Positions 32,042 to 40,660 of a stretch of 64,000 bases of DNA are shown here, one piece after another. Position 1 is the stretch's first letter; every line of letters starts with the position of its first letter. The DNA is from Variovorax sp. 54. GTDB taxonomy: Bacteria; Pseudomonadota; Gammaproteobacteria; Burkholderiales; Burkholderiaceae_C. The notes under the pieces are model-generated. The model had not been told where the DNA came from, searched no databases, and saw nothing but the letters and a program-made list of their open reading frames with translations. Position numbers and translations under genes: made by a program. The DNA is taken from contig NZ_PEFF01000001.1 in the NCBI RefSeq assembly GCF_002754375.1, positions 3,551,501 to 3,615,500 of the forward strand. The letters are read 5' to 3'.

Positions 32042-32086
32042 GGGACTCCTAATTCAAACCAAAAAAACACAAAGCGATGGAGTCCC
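32042..32086 (-). promoter_or_regulatory. Leader hairpin covering the RRM-gene ribosome binding site
   Basis: Arms GGGACTCC (32042-32049) and GGAGTCCC (32079-32086) are perfect 8-bp complements. In the mRNA the arm next to the start codon contains the AGGAG Shine-Dalgarno. Folding would hide the site; opening would free it. The 29-nt loop is AT-rich. This is a candidate RNA switch or thermometer for a probable cold-shock gene. Confidence 0.5.
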
Positions 32087-32220
32087 AGAATCACAACAAA
32101 CTAATGCGCTGTGGCGCGAAACTGACCGATCACCAAATTACGTGCACGGGAGCCGAGGCTCGCAGACACGTGAGCCGGATTATCCGGCCCGATTCCAAAA
32201 AAAAGGGGGGAATTTTTGTG

Positions 32221-32457
32221 TTATCGAGAAACATTCCGGCCCGGCGGGCGGTTTCGCAACGGTTTGAGCAGGTCGGACAGGCCGTTGTGGTCTATTTCAT
32301 GCATCAAAGCGAGCAGCCGGCCGATTTCTCCCGAGGGAAAACCCTCGCGCGCAAACCAGGTCAGGTAATTTCCGGGCAAATCGGCGATCAGCGTGCCCTT
32401 GTGCTTGCCAAAAGGCATTTGAAGCGTCACCAGGCGCTGCAGGTCTTCGGGGTTCAT
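32221..32457 (-). CDS. DUF3820 family protein
   Basis: A 78-aa protein with the DUF3820 pattern: VTLQMPFGKHKGTLIADLPGNYLTWF followed by a helix EIGRLLALMHEIDHNGLSDLL. The MPFGKHKG...LP..YL.W motif resembles small nucleic-acid-associated domains, but the function is unknown. It starts 7 bp after the yciH stop on the same strand, so the two form an operon. A GCCGGAT-T-ATCCGGC palindrome (32174-32188) follows it. Confidence 0.85.
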   Translation of the reverse strand: MNPEDLQRLVTLQMPFGKHKGTLIADLPGNYLTWFAREGFPSGEIGRLLALMHEIDHNGLSDLLKPLRNRPPGRNVSR

Positions 32458-32464
32458 GCGCTGC

Positions 32465-32845
32465 TCAGCCTCCCGCGCGCTTGACCGTGTGGCCCTGCTT
32501 CACGAGGGCGGCGATCACCACCTCGCGGTGATCGCCCTGGATCTCGACGGTGCCGTCCTTCACCGTGCCGCCGGTGCCGCAGGCCGCTTTGAGCTGCTTG
32601 CCCACGGCCGCCAGCGCCGCCGCGTCGAGCGGCAGGCCCTTGACGACGGTCACGCCCTTGCCCTTTCGGCCCTTGGTCTCGTGCGATACGCGGACAATGC
32701 CGTCCGTGGCCGCCGTTTGCGCCTTCGCGAGTTCCTTGCAGCGGCATTGCGCCACCGGGGCGCCGCAGTCGGGGCACATGCGCCCGCCCGCCTCGGTGGA
32801 GTACACCAGCGTGCTGCCGGTGCGTTGGTTCTTCATCGTTCCCAT
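32465..32845 (-). CDS. yciH: SUI1/YciH-family translation factor with Cys-rich N-terminus
   Basis: A 126-aa homologue of bacterial YciH, related to eukaryotic eIF1, thought to influence start-codon selection under stress. The SUI1 core is IVRVSHETKGRKGKGVTVVKGLPLD ... CGTGGTVKDGTVEIQGDHRE. Unlike the E. coli protein it has CPDCG and CRC before the core (residues about 23-35), a probable zinc-binding site. ATG 32845 or 32836 (MKNQ) could be the start. It is divergent from the helicase gene with a 54-bp gap. Confidence 0.9.
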   Translation of the reverse strand: MGTMKNQRTGSTLVYSTEAGGRMCPDCGAPVAQCRCKELAKAQTAATDGIVRVSHETKGRKGKGVTVVKGLPLDAAALAAVGKQLKAACGTGGTVKDGTVEIQGDHREVVIAALVKQGHTVKRAGG

Positions 32846-32899
32846 GCGATCCGTCTTTCGTCTTTCTTTCGATCTCTCTTTTTTCCCGGTGCCCGTTCC

Positions 32900-34189
32900 A
32901 TGCCATTCGATACCCTGGGCCTGACCCCCGCGCTCGCGCAAGCGGCCGCCGCGAGCGGCTTTGCCGCGCCGACCGCCATCCAGGCGGCGGCCATCCCTGC
33001 AATTTTGCAGGGCCGCGACCTGCGGGGCTCGGCACAGACCGGCTCCGGCAAGACGGCCGCATTTTCCCTGCCGCTGCTGCAGCGCCTGGCCGCCGAGCCT
33101 GCGTCGTCCACCTCGTCCACCGCGCGCCGGCTGCGTGCGCTGGTGCTCGTGCCCACGCGCGAACTCGCGGCCCAGGTCGGCGAGACGCTGGAAGACTTCG
33201 CCCGCCACCTGCCCGAGCGCCTGAAGATCGTCGTCGCGGTCGGCGGCGTCTCGATCAACCCGCAAATGATGCGCCTGCGCGGCGGCGCCGACATCGTGAT
33301 CGCCACGCCGGGCCGGCTGCTCGACCTGGTGGAGCACAACGCGCTCGCGCTCGACGCCGTGTCGATGCTCGTGCTCGACGAGGCCGACCGCCTGTTCGAC
33401 CTGGGCTTTGCCGAGGAGCTGGGCCGCATCCTCGCGCTGCTGCCGAAGCAGCGCCAGAACCTGCTGTTCTCCGCCACCTTCCCCACGGCCATCCAGGCGC
33501 TGGCCGACGCCGTGCTGCGCGACCCGGTGCTGGTCGATGTGCAGGGCGAGCCCGGCACGGCGCCCGACATCGTGCAGCGCGCCATCGAGGTCGACGCCAA
33601 CCGCCGCACCCAGCTGCTGCGCCAGTTGCTGAAAGAGAACGAAGGCACGTGGGACCGCGTGCTCGTCTTCGTCGCCACGCAGCACGCGGCGCAGACTGTG
33701 GCCGAGAAGCTCTACAAGAACGGCATCTACGCCGTGCCCTTCCACGGCGACATTGCGCAGGGCACGCGCAGCGACATCCTGGCGCAGTTCAAGCAGAGCC
33801 GCTGGGACGTGGTGATCGCCACCGACCTTGCCGCGCGCGGCCTGGACATTGCCCAGCTGCCCGTGGTCATCAACTACGACCTGCCGCGCTCGCCGACCGA
33901 CTACATCCACCGCATCGGCCGCACCGGCCGCGCGGGCGCGAGCGGGCTGGCGATCAGCTTCGTGAGCGCTGCGACCGAGGCGCACTTCCGCCTGATCGAG
34001 AAGCGCCAGGGCCTGCGCGTGCCGCGCGAGCGCATCGAGGGCTTCGAGCCGACCGAGGTCGCGCCGACGGTGGTCGACACCTCGGGCAACGGCGGCATCA
34101 AGGGCACACGGCCGAGCAAGAAGGACAAGCTGCGCGCGGCGGTGGCGAAGGCCGCCGAAACCTCAACGCCGCCGAAGACAGATCACTGA
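32900..34189 (+). CDS. rhlE: DEAD-box ATP-dependent RNA helicase (RhlE-like)
   Basis: A 429-aa helicase with all core motifs: Q-motif GFAAPTAIQAAAIP, motif I AQTGSGKT, Ia PTRELAAQ, II DEAD (VLDEADRLFDLGF), III SAT (LLFSATF), IV FVATQ, V ATDLAARGLDI and VI HRIGRTGRAG. The short, basic C-terminal tail (RPSKKDKLRAAV) is typical of RhlE. It probably unwinds rRNA or mRNA structures. Its last 7 bp overlap the end of the convergent S41 protease gene. Start ATG 32900 agrees with the family. Confidence 0.93.
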   Translation: MPFDTLGLTPALAQAAAASGFAAPTAIQAAAIPAILQGRDLRGSAQTGSGKTAAFSLPLLQRLAAEPASSTSSTARRLRALVLVPTRELAAQVGETLEDFARHLPERLKIVVAVGGVSINPQMMRLRGGADIVIATPGRLLDLVEHNALALDAVSMLVLDEADRLFDLGFAEELGRILALLPKQRQNLLFSATFPTAIQALADAVLRDPVLVDVQGEPGTAPDIVQRAIEVDANRRTQLLRQLLKENEGTWDRVLVFVATQHAAQTVAEKLYKNGIYAVPFHGDIAQGTRSDILAQFKQSRWDVVIATDLAARGLDIAQLPVVINYDLPRSPTDYIHRIGRTGRAGASGLAISFVSAATEAHFRLIEKRQGLRVPRERIEGFEPTEVAPTVVDTSGNGGIKGTRPSKKDKLRAAVAKAAETSTPPKTDH

Positions 34190-35358
34190 AGCTTCGTGCG
34201 CAGCTCGGCAACGGCCTCGTCGAGCTCGCGCTGAAAGTCCACGGCCTCCACGAGCCGGTCGGGCGTGATGCCGATCTTGTCCAGCGTTTCACCCGACGGC
34301 GGAAACCAGTACGCGGAGGTGTAGCGCACCGCGCGTTCAGGGCCCAGCGGCGTGACGGTCTGGATGCTCGTGCGGCCGAAGGTCTTGCGGCCCACGATGC
34401 GCGCGCGGCGGTGGTCGCGCAAGGCCGCCGTCACGATCTCCGCGCCGGACGCCGTGCCCTCGTCGACGAGCACGACCAGCGGAAGCGTCCGGATCTCCGG
34501 CGGCACCGCCGCGAACGGGTCTGTGTTGCGCGCGTAGTAGGGCGGGTCGGACAGGTAGACGGAGTTCGATTCGAGGCGGCGGCCCTGGGTCTTCACCACC
34601 ACCGTGCGGCGGGCCGGCAGGAACAGCGCCGCGACGCCGACCGCGGTATCGAGCCGCCCGCCCGGGTTGCGCCGCAGATCGAGCACCACCCCCTTGAACG
34701 GCTGCCGGCGCCATTGGGCTTCGAGTTCGCGGGCGACCTGGTCCAGCGTGTTGTCCTTGAAGGCGGTGATGCGAAGCACCGCGATGCCTGGCGCCGCCGT
34801 CGACACGCGCACGATCGCGCCCTGTACGTTCTGTCGCTCCACCTTGAACTCGTGGGGTGCCTCGACGCCCGGGCGCCGCATCGTCAGCGCCACGCTGCTG
34901 CCGAGCGGGCCGCGCAGCATCTTGAACGCGAGGGTGAGGTTGCCCTTGATGGGCGTGCCGTCGATGGCGAGCAGCACGTCGTTGGGGCGAATGCCGGCCT
35001 TCTCGGCCGGACTGTCCACGATGGGCGAGATCACGGCGACTTCGCCGTTGCGCGCGATCATCTCCAGCCCCACGGCCCCGCCCGTGTAGTTCGCCGGCGG
35101 TGCCAGGTCGGCCAGGTCTTCCTTCATGAGGAACTGCCCGCCCTCGGGGTCGATCTCGCGGACCATGCCGCGCAAGGCCGCCTGAAGAATCTCTTCGCCG
35201 CTGAGCGGCTTCACGTACGCGTCGCGCAGCAGCTGGTAGGTGGCGGCCAGCGACTGCAGGTCTTCCCGCGGCATCGGTTCGCGCGCGGGCTGGTCTTGTG
35301 CGAGGGCGACGGTGCAGAAGGTGGCGGCCAGTGCCGCGAGGCCGTGTCGGAGGTTCAT
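34183..35358 (-). CDS. S41-family C-terminal processing protease
   Basis: A 391-aa secreted or periplasmic serine protease. A signal peptide ends near VALA-QD (residue 20). A PDZ domain (about 95-170; GAVGLEMIARNGEVAVISPIVDSPAEKAGIRPNDVLLAIDG) precedes the protease domain with LDLRRNPGGRLDTAV and the Ser/Lys dyad in DEGTASGAEIV and GRKTFGRTSIQ. CTPs cut the C-termini of periplasmic proteins and lipoprotein-linked hydrolases. It is convergent with the helicase gene and overlaps it by 7 bp. Confidence 0.92.
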   Translation of the reverse strand: MNLRHGLAALAATFCTVALAQDQPAREPMPREDLQSLAATYQLLRDAYVKPLSGEEILQAALRGMVREIDPEGGQFLMKEDLADLAPPANYTGGAVGLEMIARNGEVAVISPIVDSPAEKAGIRPNDVLLAIDGTPIKGNLTLAFKMLRGPLGSSVALTMRRPGVEAPHEFKVERQNVQGAIVRVSTAAPGIAVLRITAFKDNTLDQVARELEAQWRRQPFKGVVLDLRRNPGGRLDTAVGVAALFLPARRTVVVKTQGRRLESNSVYLSDPPYYARNTDPFAAVPPEIRTLPLVVLVDEGTASGAEIVTAALRDHRRARIVGRKTFGRTSIQTVTPLGPERAVRYTSAYWFPPSGETLDKIGITPDRLVEAVDFQRELDEAVAELRTKLQ

Positions 35359-35407
35359 GTGGCGTCGGTGAGGGTGAAGGGCCCGCCGATGGTAAACAGG
35401 CGCGCCG

Positions 35408-36574
35408 CTACACCCACCCCAGCTGCCGCGCCGCCAGCTCCTTCATGATCTCTTCGGCCCCGCCGCCGATCATCATCACCTTGACCTCGCGGTAGACGCG
35501 CTCGCTCACCGTGCCGCGCATGAAGCCCATGCCGCCGAGGATCTGCACGGCCTGGTCGGCGCAGAACTGCATGGTCTGCGTGGCGTGGTTCTTGAGCAGG
35601 CAGACCTGTGCCACCCACTCGGGCGCGTTGATGCGGCCCGCTGCTTCGTGGGCGTCGCCCTCGGCGGACACGGCCTCGAGCCAGGCTTCGGTCGAGGCGA
35701 TGCGCATCTGCATGTCGACCAGCTTGTGGCGCACCGCCTGGTGCTCGATGAGCGCGGCGCCGAAGGTCTTGCGCTCGCGCGACCAGGCCAGCGCCTCGTC
35801 GAGGCAGGCCTGCGCAAAGCCCAGCGCGCCGGCCGCGAGCCCGACGCGCTCGCCGTTGAAGTTGCCCATGACCATGCGAAAACCCGCGCCCTCTTCGCCG
35901 AGCAGGTAGCGTGCGGGCACGCGCACGTTGTCGAAGTGCAGCGTGGCGGTGTCGGAGCACAGCCAACCCATCTTCGCGAGCCGCGTGCGCGAAAGGCCGG
36001 GCGCGTCGCCGGGCACCAGCAGCATCGAGAGCCCACCCGCGCCGCGGCCTTCGCCGGTGCGCACGGCCACGGTGATCCAGTCGGCGCGCATGCCCGAGGT
36101 GATGAAGGTCTTCTCGCCGTTGAGCACGTAGTGGTCGCCATCGCGCTTGGCTGTGGTGCGCACTGCGGCCACGTCGGAGCCGCCGCCGGGTTCGGTGATC
36201 GCGAGCGCGGCGATCTTCTCGCCGCGCAGCACCGCGGGCACAACCTCGTGGCGCACGGCGTCGCTTGCGTGCAGCACCACGGGCGGGAGGCCGATGTTGT
36301 GCGAGAACAGGCTCGCGAGCACGCCGCCACTCTGGCCGTGGCGCGCGAGCGCGACCCAAGCCGGCAGCTTCAGCGCATAGGAGGCGAGTGTGCCGCCGAG
36401 TGCTTCCGGGTAGCCCAGGCCCAGCAGGCCCAGTTCGGCCGCGCGGGCATACAGCGCGCGCGGAAATTCGCCGGCCTCGTCCCAGGCCTGCACGTTGGGT
36501 GCGATCTCGGCCTGGGCGAAGCGCCGCACCGTGTCGGCGAGCGCCGCGCGGTCGGCCTGCAGTTCCGCGTCCAT
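35408..36574 (-). CDS. Acyl-CoA dehydrogenase
   Basis: A 388-aa flavoprotein that makes the 2,3-double bond of an acyl-CoA. ITEPGGGSDVAAVRTTAKRDGDHYVLNGEKTFITSG is the FAD/substrate motif region (here ITEPGGGSD and NGEKTFITSG) and GMGFMRGTVSERVYREVKVMMIGGGAEEIMKEL the C-terminal part. It lies 11 bp after the second acyl-CoA dehydrogenase in the same direction. Within an Atu- or Liu-like set this could act on a side-chain acyl-CoA. The true substrate is not evident. Confidence 0.9.
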   Translation of the reverse strand: MDAELQADRAALADTVRRFAQAEIAPNVQAWDEAGEFPRALYARAAELGLLGLGYPEALGGTLASYALKLPAWVALARHGQSGGVLASLFSHNIGLPPVVLHASDAVRHEVVPAVLRGEKIAALAITEPGGGSDVAAVRTTAKRDGDHYVLNGEKTFITSGMRADWITVAVRTGEGRGAGGLSMLLVPGDAPGLSRTRLAKMGWLCSDTATLHFDNVRVPARYLLGEEGAGFRMVMGNFNGERVGLAAGALGFAQACLDEALAWSRERKTFGAALIEHQAVRHKLVDMQMRIASTEAWLEAVSAEGDAHEAAGRINAPEWVAQVCLLKNHATQTMQFCADQAVQILGGMGFMRGTVSERVYREVKVMMIGGGAEEIMKELAARQLGWV

Positions 36575-36585
36575 GGTGTGCCCGG

Positions 36586-37749
36586 TCAGCCGCGCGGCGG
36601 GCGCTTGGCGATGCCCATGGTCTTGGCGAGGATGCCGAGCATCACCTCGTCGGCGCCGCCACCGATGGAGCCCAGGCGGCCGTCGCGGTACAGGCGCGCC
36701 ACGCGGTTCTCCAGCGTGAAGCCCATGCCGCCCCAGAACTGCAGACAGGTGTCGGCCACCTGGCGCGTGAGGCGGCCGGTCTTGAGCTTGGCCATCGACG
36801 CGAGTTCGAGCACGTCCTCGCCCTTCACATGCAGGTCGCAGGCGCGGTAGGTGAGGGCGCGCAGCGCTTCCACCTCGGTCTTGAGTTCGGCCAGCTTGAA
36901 CTGCACCCACTGCTGGTCGGCCAGCGTGGCGCCGAACATCTGGCGCTGCTGCGCCCATTCGATGGTCTGCTGGATGCAGTCGTCCATCGGCGCGAGCGAA
37001 CTGGCGGCGCACCACAGCCGCTCTTCCTGGAACTGCTGCATCTGGTAGACGAAGCCCTGGCCCTCTTCGCCGATGCGGTAGCGCTGCGGCACGCGCACGT
37101 TGTCGAAGTAGATGAGGCCGGTGTCGCTCGAGTCCATGCCGATCTTGCGGATCTTCTTGGCCTTCTCGATGCCGGGCAGGTTCATCGGCACCATCACGAG
37201 CGACTTGTTGCGGTGCACGGGCCCGTCGCTGGTGTTGACCAGCATGCACATCCAGTCGGCCTGCAGGCTGTTGGTGATCCACATCTTCTGGCCGCTGATG
37301 AGGTAGTCGTCGCCGTCCTTGCGCGCGTGGGTCTTCAGGCCCGCCACGTCGCTGCCCGCGCCGGGCTCGCTCACGCCGATGCAACCGACCGTGTCGCCCG
37401 CGATGGCGGGCACCAGGAACTCACGGCGCAGCTCGTCGCTGCCGAAGCGCGCGAGCGCGGGCGTGCACATGTCGGTCTGCACGCCGATGGCCATCGGCAC
37501 GCCGCCGCAGCTGATGTGGCCCAGCCCCTCGGCGAAGGCCATGGCATACGAATAGTCGAGCCCGGCGCCGCCGAAGGCCTCGGGCTTGTTCAGGCCCAGC
37601 AGGCCGAGGTTGCCGAGCTTCTTGAAGACCTCGTGCGCGGGAAAGATCTCGGCCTCTTCCCATTCGTCGACATGGGGATTGATCTCCTCGTCGATGAATC
37701 GGCGCAGGGTGTTCTGCATCTCGAGGTGTTCATGGGTGTACTGCATCAC
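36586..37749 (-). CDS. Acyl-CoA dehydrogenase, citronellyl-CoA dehydrogenase-like
   Basis: A 387-aa enzyme. The N-terminus YTHEHLEMQNTLRRFIDEEINPHVDEWEEAEIFPAHEVFKKLG (here by its part RRFIDEEINPHVDEWEEAE) recalls AtuD of Pseudomonas, the citronellyl-CoA dehydrogenase. Motifs SEPGAGSDVAGL, ISGQKMWITN and FWGGMGFTLE are present. It lies between an SDR gene and the other acyl-CoA dehydrogenase, in front of both carboxylase subunits, which supports an acyclic-terpenoid or branched-chain pathway. Named by resemblance and context, so AtuD is only proposed. Confidence 0.9.
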   Translation of the reverse strand: MMQYTHEHLEMQNTLRRFIDEEINPHVDEWEEAEIFPAHEVFKKLGNLGLLGLNKPEAFGGAGLDYSYAMAFAEGLGHISCGGVPMAIGVQTDMCTPALARFGSDELRREFLVPAIAGDTVGCIGVSEPGAGSDVAGLKTHARKDGDDYLISGQKMWITNSLQADWMCMLVNTSDGPVHRNKSLVMVPMNLPGIEKAKKIRKIGMDSSDTGLIYFDNVRVPQRYRIGEEGQGFVYQMQQFQEERLWCAASSLAPMDDCIQQTIEWAQQRQMFGATLADQQWVQFKLAELKTEVEALRALTYRACDLHVKGEDVLELASMAKLKTGRLTRQVADTCLQFWGGMGFTLENRVARLYRDGRLGSIGGGADEVMLGILAKTMGIAKRPPRG

Positions 37750-37782
37750 TGGTCTCCGTTGGTCCGTTCGTTCGATCGCTCG

Positions 37783-38679
37783 TTACTTGTCCTGGAACAC
37801 GCGCGGTGTCTGCGCGAGGTGAAAGCCGTCATAGGGCCGCACCGCGGGGCGCTGCTGCGCCTGCGCGTCGGGCAGTTCCATCGGCCAGCCCATGCGTGCC
37901 TGCGGGCGCGCGCCGTCCACGCGCAGCACGGTGCCGCTGATGAAGGCGGCGGCCGGGCTCAGCAGGAAGGCGATGGCGGCGGAGGTCTCGGCCTCGTTGC
38001 CGAAGCGGCCCGCGGGCACGGTCTTGCGCATGGCGCGCAGCATGTCGCCGGCCTCGGACGGGTAGTGGTCCATGCCGCTGGAGGCGATGTAGCCCGGCGC
38101 CACCGCGTTCACGCGCACGCCGCTCACGGCCCATTCGGCGGCGGCGGTCTCGGTGAAGCTCACCATGCCGGCGCGCGCGGCGCCGCTGTGGCCCATGTTC
38201 GGCATCGACCCCCAGATGTCGGCCACGATGTTGACGATGGCGCCGCCGTGGGCCTGCATGCTCTGCACGTAGCACTCGCGCGCCACCAGGAAGCCGCCCG
38301 TGAGGTTGGTGTGGATCACCGCCTCCCAGCCCTTGGCCGAGATGGCGGCCAGCGGCGTGATGTACTGGCCGCCCGCGTTGTTGACCAGCCCGTCGATGCG
38401 GCCATGCGCCGCGACGATGGCCTTCACCGCCTCGCGCACGGCGTCTTCCTGGCGGATGTCGAAGGCCTGCGTGCTGGCGTTGCCGCCGGCCGCTTCGATC
38501 TCGGCGCGCACCGCGTCGAGCTTCTCGGGCTTGCGTCCGACCAGCACCACGTGGGCGCCGAGCGCGGCCAGTTCGTGCGCGGTGCAGCGGCCGATGCCCG
38601 AGCCGCCGCCGGTGACGACGATGCATTGCCCGCCGAACAGGGCGGGCGCGAAGACGGAGCGGTAGTGGGGTGCGTTCAT
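37783..38679 (-). CDS. Short-chain dehydrogenase/reductase (AtuG/AtuB-like)
   Basis: A 298-aa SDR. The NAD(P) motif TGGGSGIGRCTAHELAALGAHVVLVGRK (here TGGGSGIG) is near residue 20 and NNAGGQYITPL near 110. The classical Tyr-x-x-x-Lys is not obvious: the place after VNIVADIWG reads GHSGAARAGMVSF, so Tyr and Lys are replaced, as in the 2,4-dienoyl-CoA reductase-like branch of SDRs (S-x-x-A type). In the Atu pathway AtuB and AtuG are SDRs said to act on citronellol or citronellal. The gene lies 30 bp after the carboxylase alpha gene. Confidence 0.88.
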   Translation of the reverse strand: MNAPHYRSVFAPALFGGQCIVVTGGGSGIGRCTAHELAALGAHVVLVGRKPEKLDAVRAEIEAAGGNASTQAFDIRQEDAVREAVKAIVAAHGRIDGLVNNAGGQYITPLAAISAKGWEAVIHTNLTGGFLVARECYVQSMQAHGGAIVNIVADIWGSMPNMGHSGAARAGMVSFTETAAAEWAVSGVRVNAVAPGYIASSGMDHYPSEAGDMLRAMRKTVPAGRFGNEAETSAAIAFLLSPAAAFISGTVLRVDGARPQARMGWPMELPDAQAQQRPAVRPYDGFHLAQTPRVFQDK

Positions 38680-38710
38680 GGGGAAGTGCTCTGGCAAGTG
38701 AAGGAGGCCA

Positions 38711-40660
38711 TCAGGCCTCGGCGATCTCGGCCACGATGTGGCGCGCAGCGACCTGCGCACCCACGGCCACATGCAGTGCCGCGACGCGGCCCGCGCGGGG
38801 TGCGCAATGCACGTGTTCCATCTTCATGGCCTCGAGCGTGACCAGTGGCTGGCCCGCCGCGACGGTGTCGCCCTCGGCAGCCAGCAGCGCGACCACGCGG
38901 CCGTTCATCGACGCGCGCAGCAGGCCGTCGCCGCCGCCTGCGTCGGCGCGCGCCACGGCCACGTGCGTGAGGTCGTCGAGGCGGAAGGCGCGGCCGTCGA
39001 AATGGAAGTCGACGCGTTCGGCGCACCGCACGACCCGCGTCTGCGCGGCCACGCCATCGCAGGCGAAGCGCAGCAGGCCGTCGTCCGACAGCGCCAGCAA
39101 GGCGAGCGACACGGGCGCGGCGTCGTCCAGCACGACCTCGAAGCGCGCCGCGCCGCGCGGCGTCACGCGGGCCGAGTGCACGGCGCCGTCGAGCGCGAAG
39201 CGCAGCGCGTTGGGCAGCGTGTGCGCCAGCGGTGAGGGCCAGCCGCGCGCGCCGGTCTGCAGCAGCAAGGCCGCGAGCAGGGCGGCGCGCGTGTCGGCCG
39301 CAACGTCGGCGGCGAGCAGGGCGTCGAGGTGGTCGCCGATGAACGCGGTGGTCGCCTCGCCGTTGGCGAACACCGGGTGCGCGAGCGCGCGCTGCAGCAG
39401 CGCCTGGTTGGTCGGCAGGCCGAGTGCGACCGTGTCGCGCAGGCCCGCCAGCAGCCGCTGCCGCGCTTCGTCGCGCGTGCGGCCCGAGGCGATGAGCTTG
39501 GCGACCATCGAGTCGTAGAAGGGCGGCACTTCGGCGCCGTCGCGCAATGCGTGCTCGGTGCGCAGCGCGGGTGACGTGCGCCATGCGCTCAGCGTGCCGC
39601 TTTGCGGCAGGAAGCCCTGCTGCGGGTCTTCGGCACACAGCCGCACCTCGATCGCGTGGCCGGCGATGCGCACGTCGTCCTGCGTCAACGGCAGCGGCTC
39701 GCCGGCGGCCACGCGCAGCTGCAGCTCGACGAGGTCGAGGCCCGTCACCGCTTCGGTCACGGGGTGCTCCACCTGCAGCCGCGTGTTCATTTCCATGAAC
39801 CAGTACTGGCCCTGTGCGTCGAGCAGGAACTCGAGCGTGCCCGCGCCTTCGTAGGCGATGGCCTTCGCGGCGGCCACGGCGGTGGCGCCCATGCGCGCGC
39901 GCAGCGCGGCATCGACGGCCGGCGAGGGCGCTTCCTCGATCACCTTCTGGTGGCGCCGCTGCACCGAACAGTCGCGCTCGCCGAGGTGGATCGCGTGGCC
40001 GTGCCGGTCGGCAAACACCTGGATCTCGATGTGGCGCGGCGCGACGATGGCGCGCTCCAGAATCACGGTGGCGTCGCCGAAGGCATGGAGCGCTTCGGAC
40101 TGCGCACTCTGCAGCTGCTCGGCGAAGGCGCCGGCCGAAGCCACGAGCCGCATGCCGCGCCCGCCGCCGCCGGCGGTCGCCTTGATCATCACGGGCCAGC
40201 CGATGCGTTCGGCCTCGGCGGCCAGCGTGGCGGTGCTCTGATCGTCGCCCTGGTAGCCCGGAATGCACGGCACGCCGGCGGCCTGCATCAGCCGTTTGGC
40301 GCCGGCCTTGTCGCCCATCGCGACGATGGCCTCGGGCGACGGACCGATGAAGACGAACCCCGCGTCGCGACAGGCCTGCGCGAACGCGGCGTTCTCGGCG
40401 AGGAAGCCGTAGCCCGGATGCACCGCGTCGGCGCCGCTGGCGCGGGCCGCGGCAATGATCGATTCGATGGCCAGGTAGCTCTGCGCGGGCAGCGGCTCGC
40501 CGATGCACACCGACTCGTCGGCCTGGCGCACGTGCTCGGCGTCTGCATCCGCGCGGGAGTACACGGCGACCGTGCGGTAGCCCATGGCGCGCGCGGTGCG
40601 CATCACGCGCACGGCAATCTCGCCGCGGTTGGCGATCAGGATCTTCTGGAATGCGCTCAT
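38711..40660 (-). CDS. Acyl-CoA carboxylase alpha subunit (biotin carboxylase and biotin carrier)
   Basis: A 649-aa subunit. Biotin carboxylase domain at residues 1-450 (FQKILIANRGEIAVRVMRTARAMG; ATP-grasp motif KATAGGGGRGMR; MEMNTRLQVEHPVTE) and biotin carboxyl carrier domain at the end with the biotinylated Lys in EAMKMEH. Geranyl-CoA (AtuF) and methylcrotonyl-CoA (LiuD) carboxylase alpha subunits have this length and layout. Its ATG overlaps the beta stop by 4 bp. The frame stays open upstream through the beta gene, which is an effect of GC-rich DNA, not a fusion. Confidence 0.92.
   Translation of the reverse strand: MSAFQKILIANRGEIAVRVMRTARAMGYRTVAVYSRADADAEHVRQADESVCIGEPLPAQSYLAIESIIAAARASGADAVHPGYGFLAENAAFAQACRDAGFVFIGPSPEAIVAMGDKAGAKRLMQAAGVPCIPGYQGDDQSTATLAAEAERIGWPVMIKATAGGGGRGMRLVASAGAFAEQLQSAQSEALHAFGDATVILERAIVAPRHIEIQVFADRHGHAIHLGERDCSVQRRHQKVIEEAPSPAVDAALRARMGATAVAAAKAIAYEGAGTLEFLLDAQGQYWFMEMNTRLQVEHPVTEAVTGLDLVELQLRVAAGEPLPLTQDDVRIAGHAIEVRLCAEDPQQGFLPQSGTLSAWRTSPALRTEHALRDGAEVPPFYDSMVAKLIASGRTRDEARQRLLAGLRDTVALGLPTNQALLQRALAHPVFANGEATTAFIGDHLDALLAADVAADTRAALLAALLLQTGARGWPSPLAHTLPNALRFALDGAVHSARVTPRGAARFEVVLDDAAPVSLALLALSDDGLLRFACDGVAAQTRVVRCAERVDFHFDGRAFRLDDLTHVAVARADAGGGDGLLRASMNGRVVALLAAEGDTVAAGQPLVTLEAMKMEHVHCAPRAGRVAALHVAVGAQVAARHIVAEIAEA

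Noticed and set aside
32174..32188. GCCGGAT-T-ATCCGGC palindrome as terminator of the yciH-DUF3820 unit
   Set aside because: No T-run follows on the minus strand and the T-run present precedes it, so it was left unassigned.
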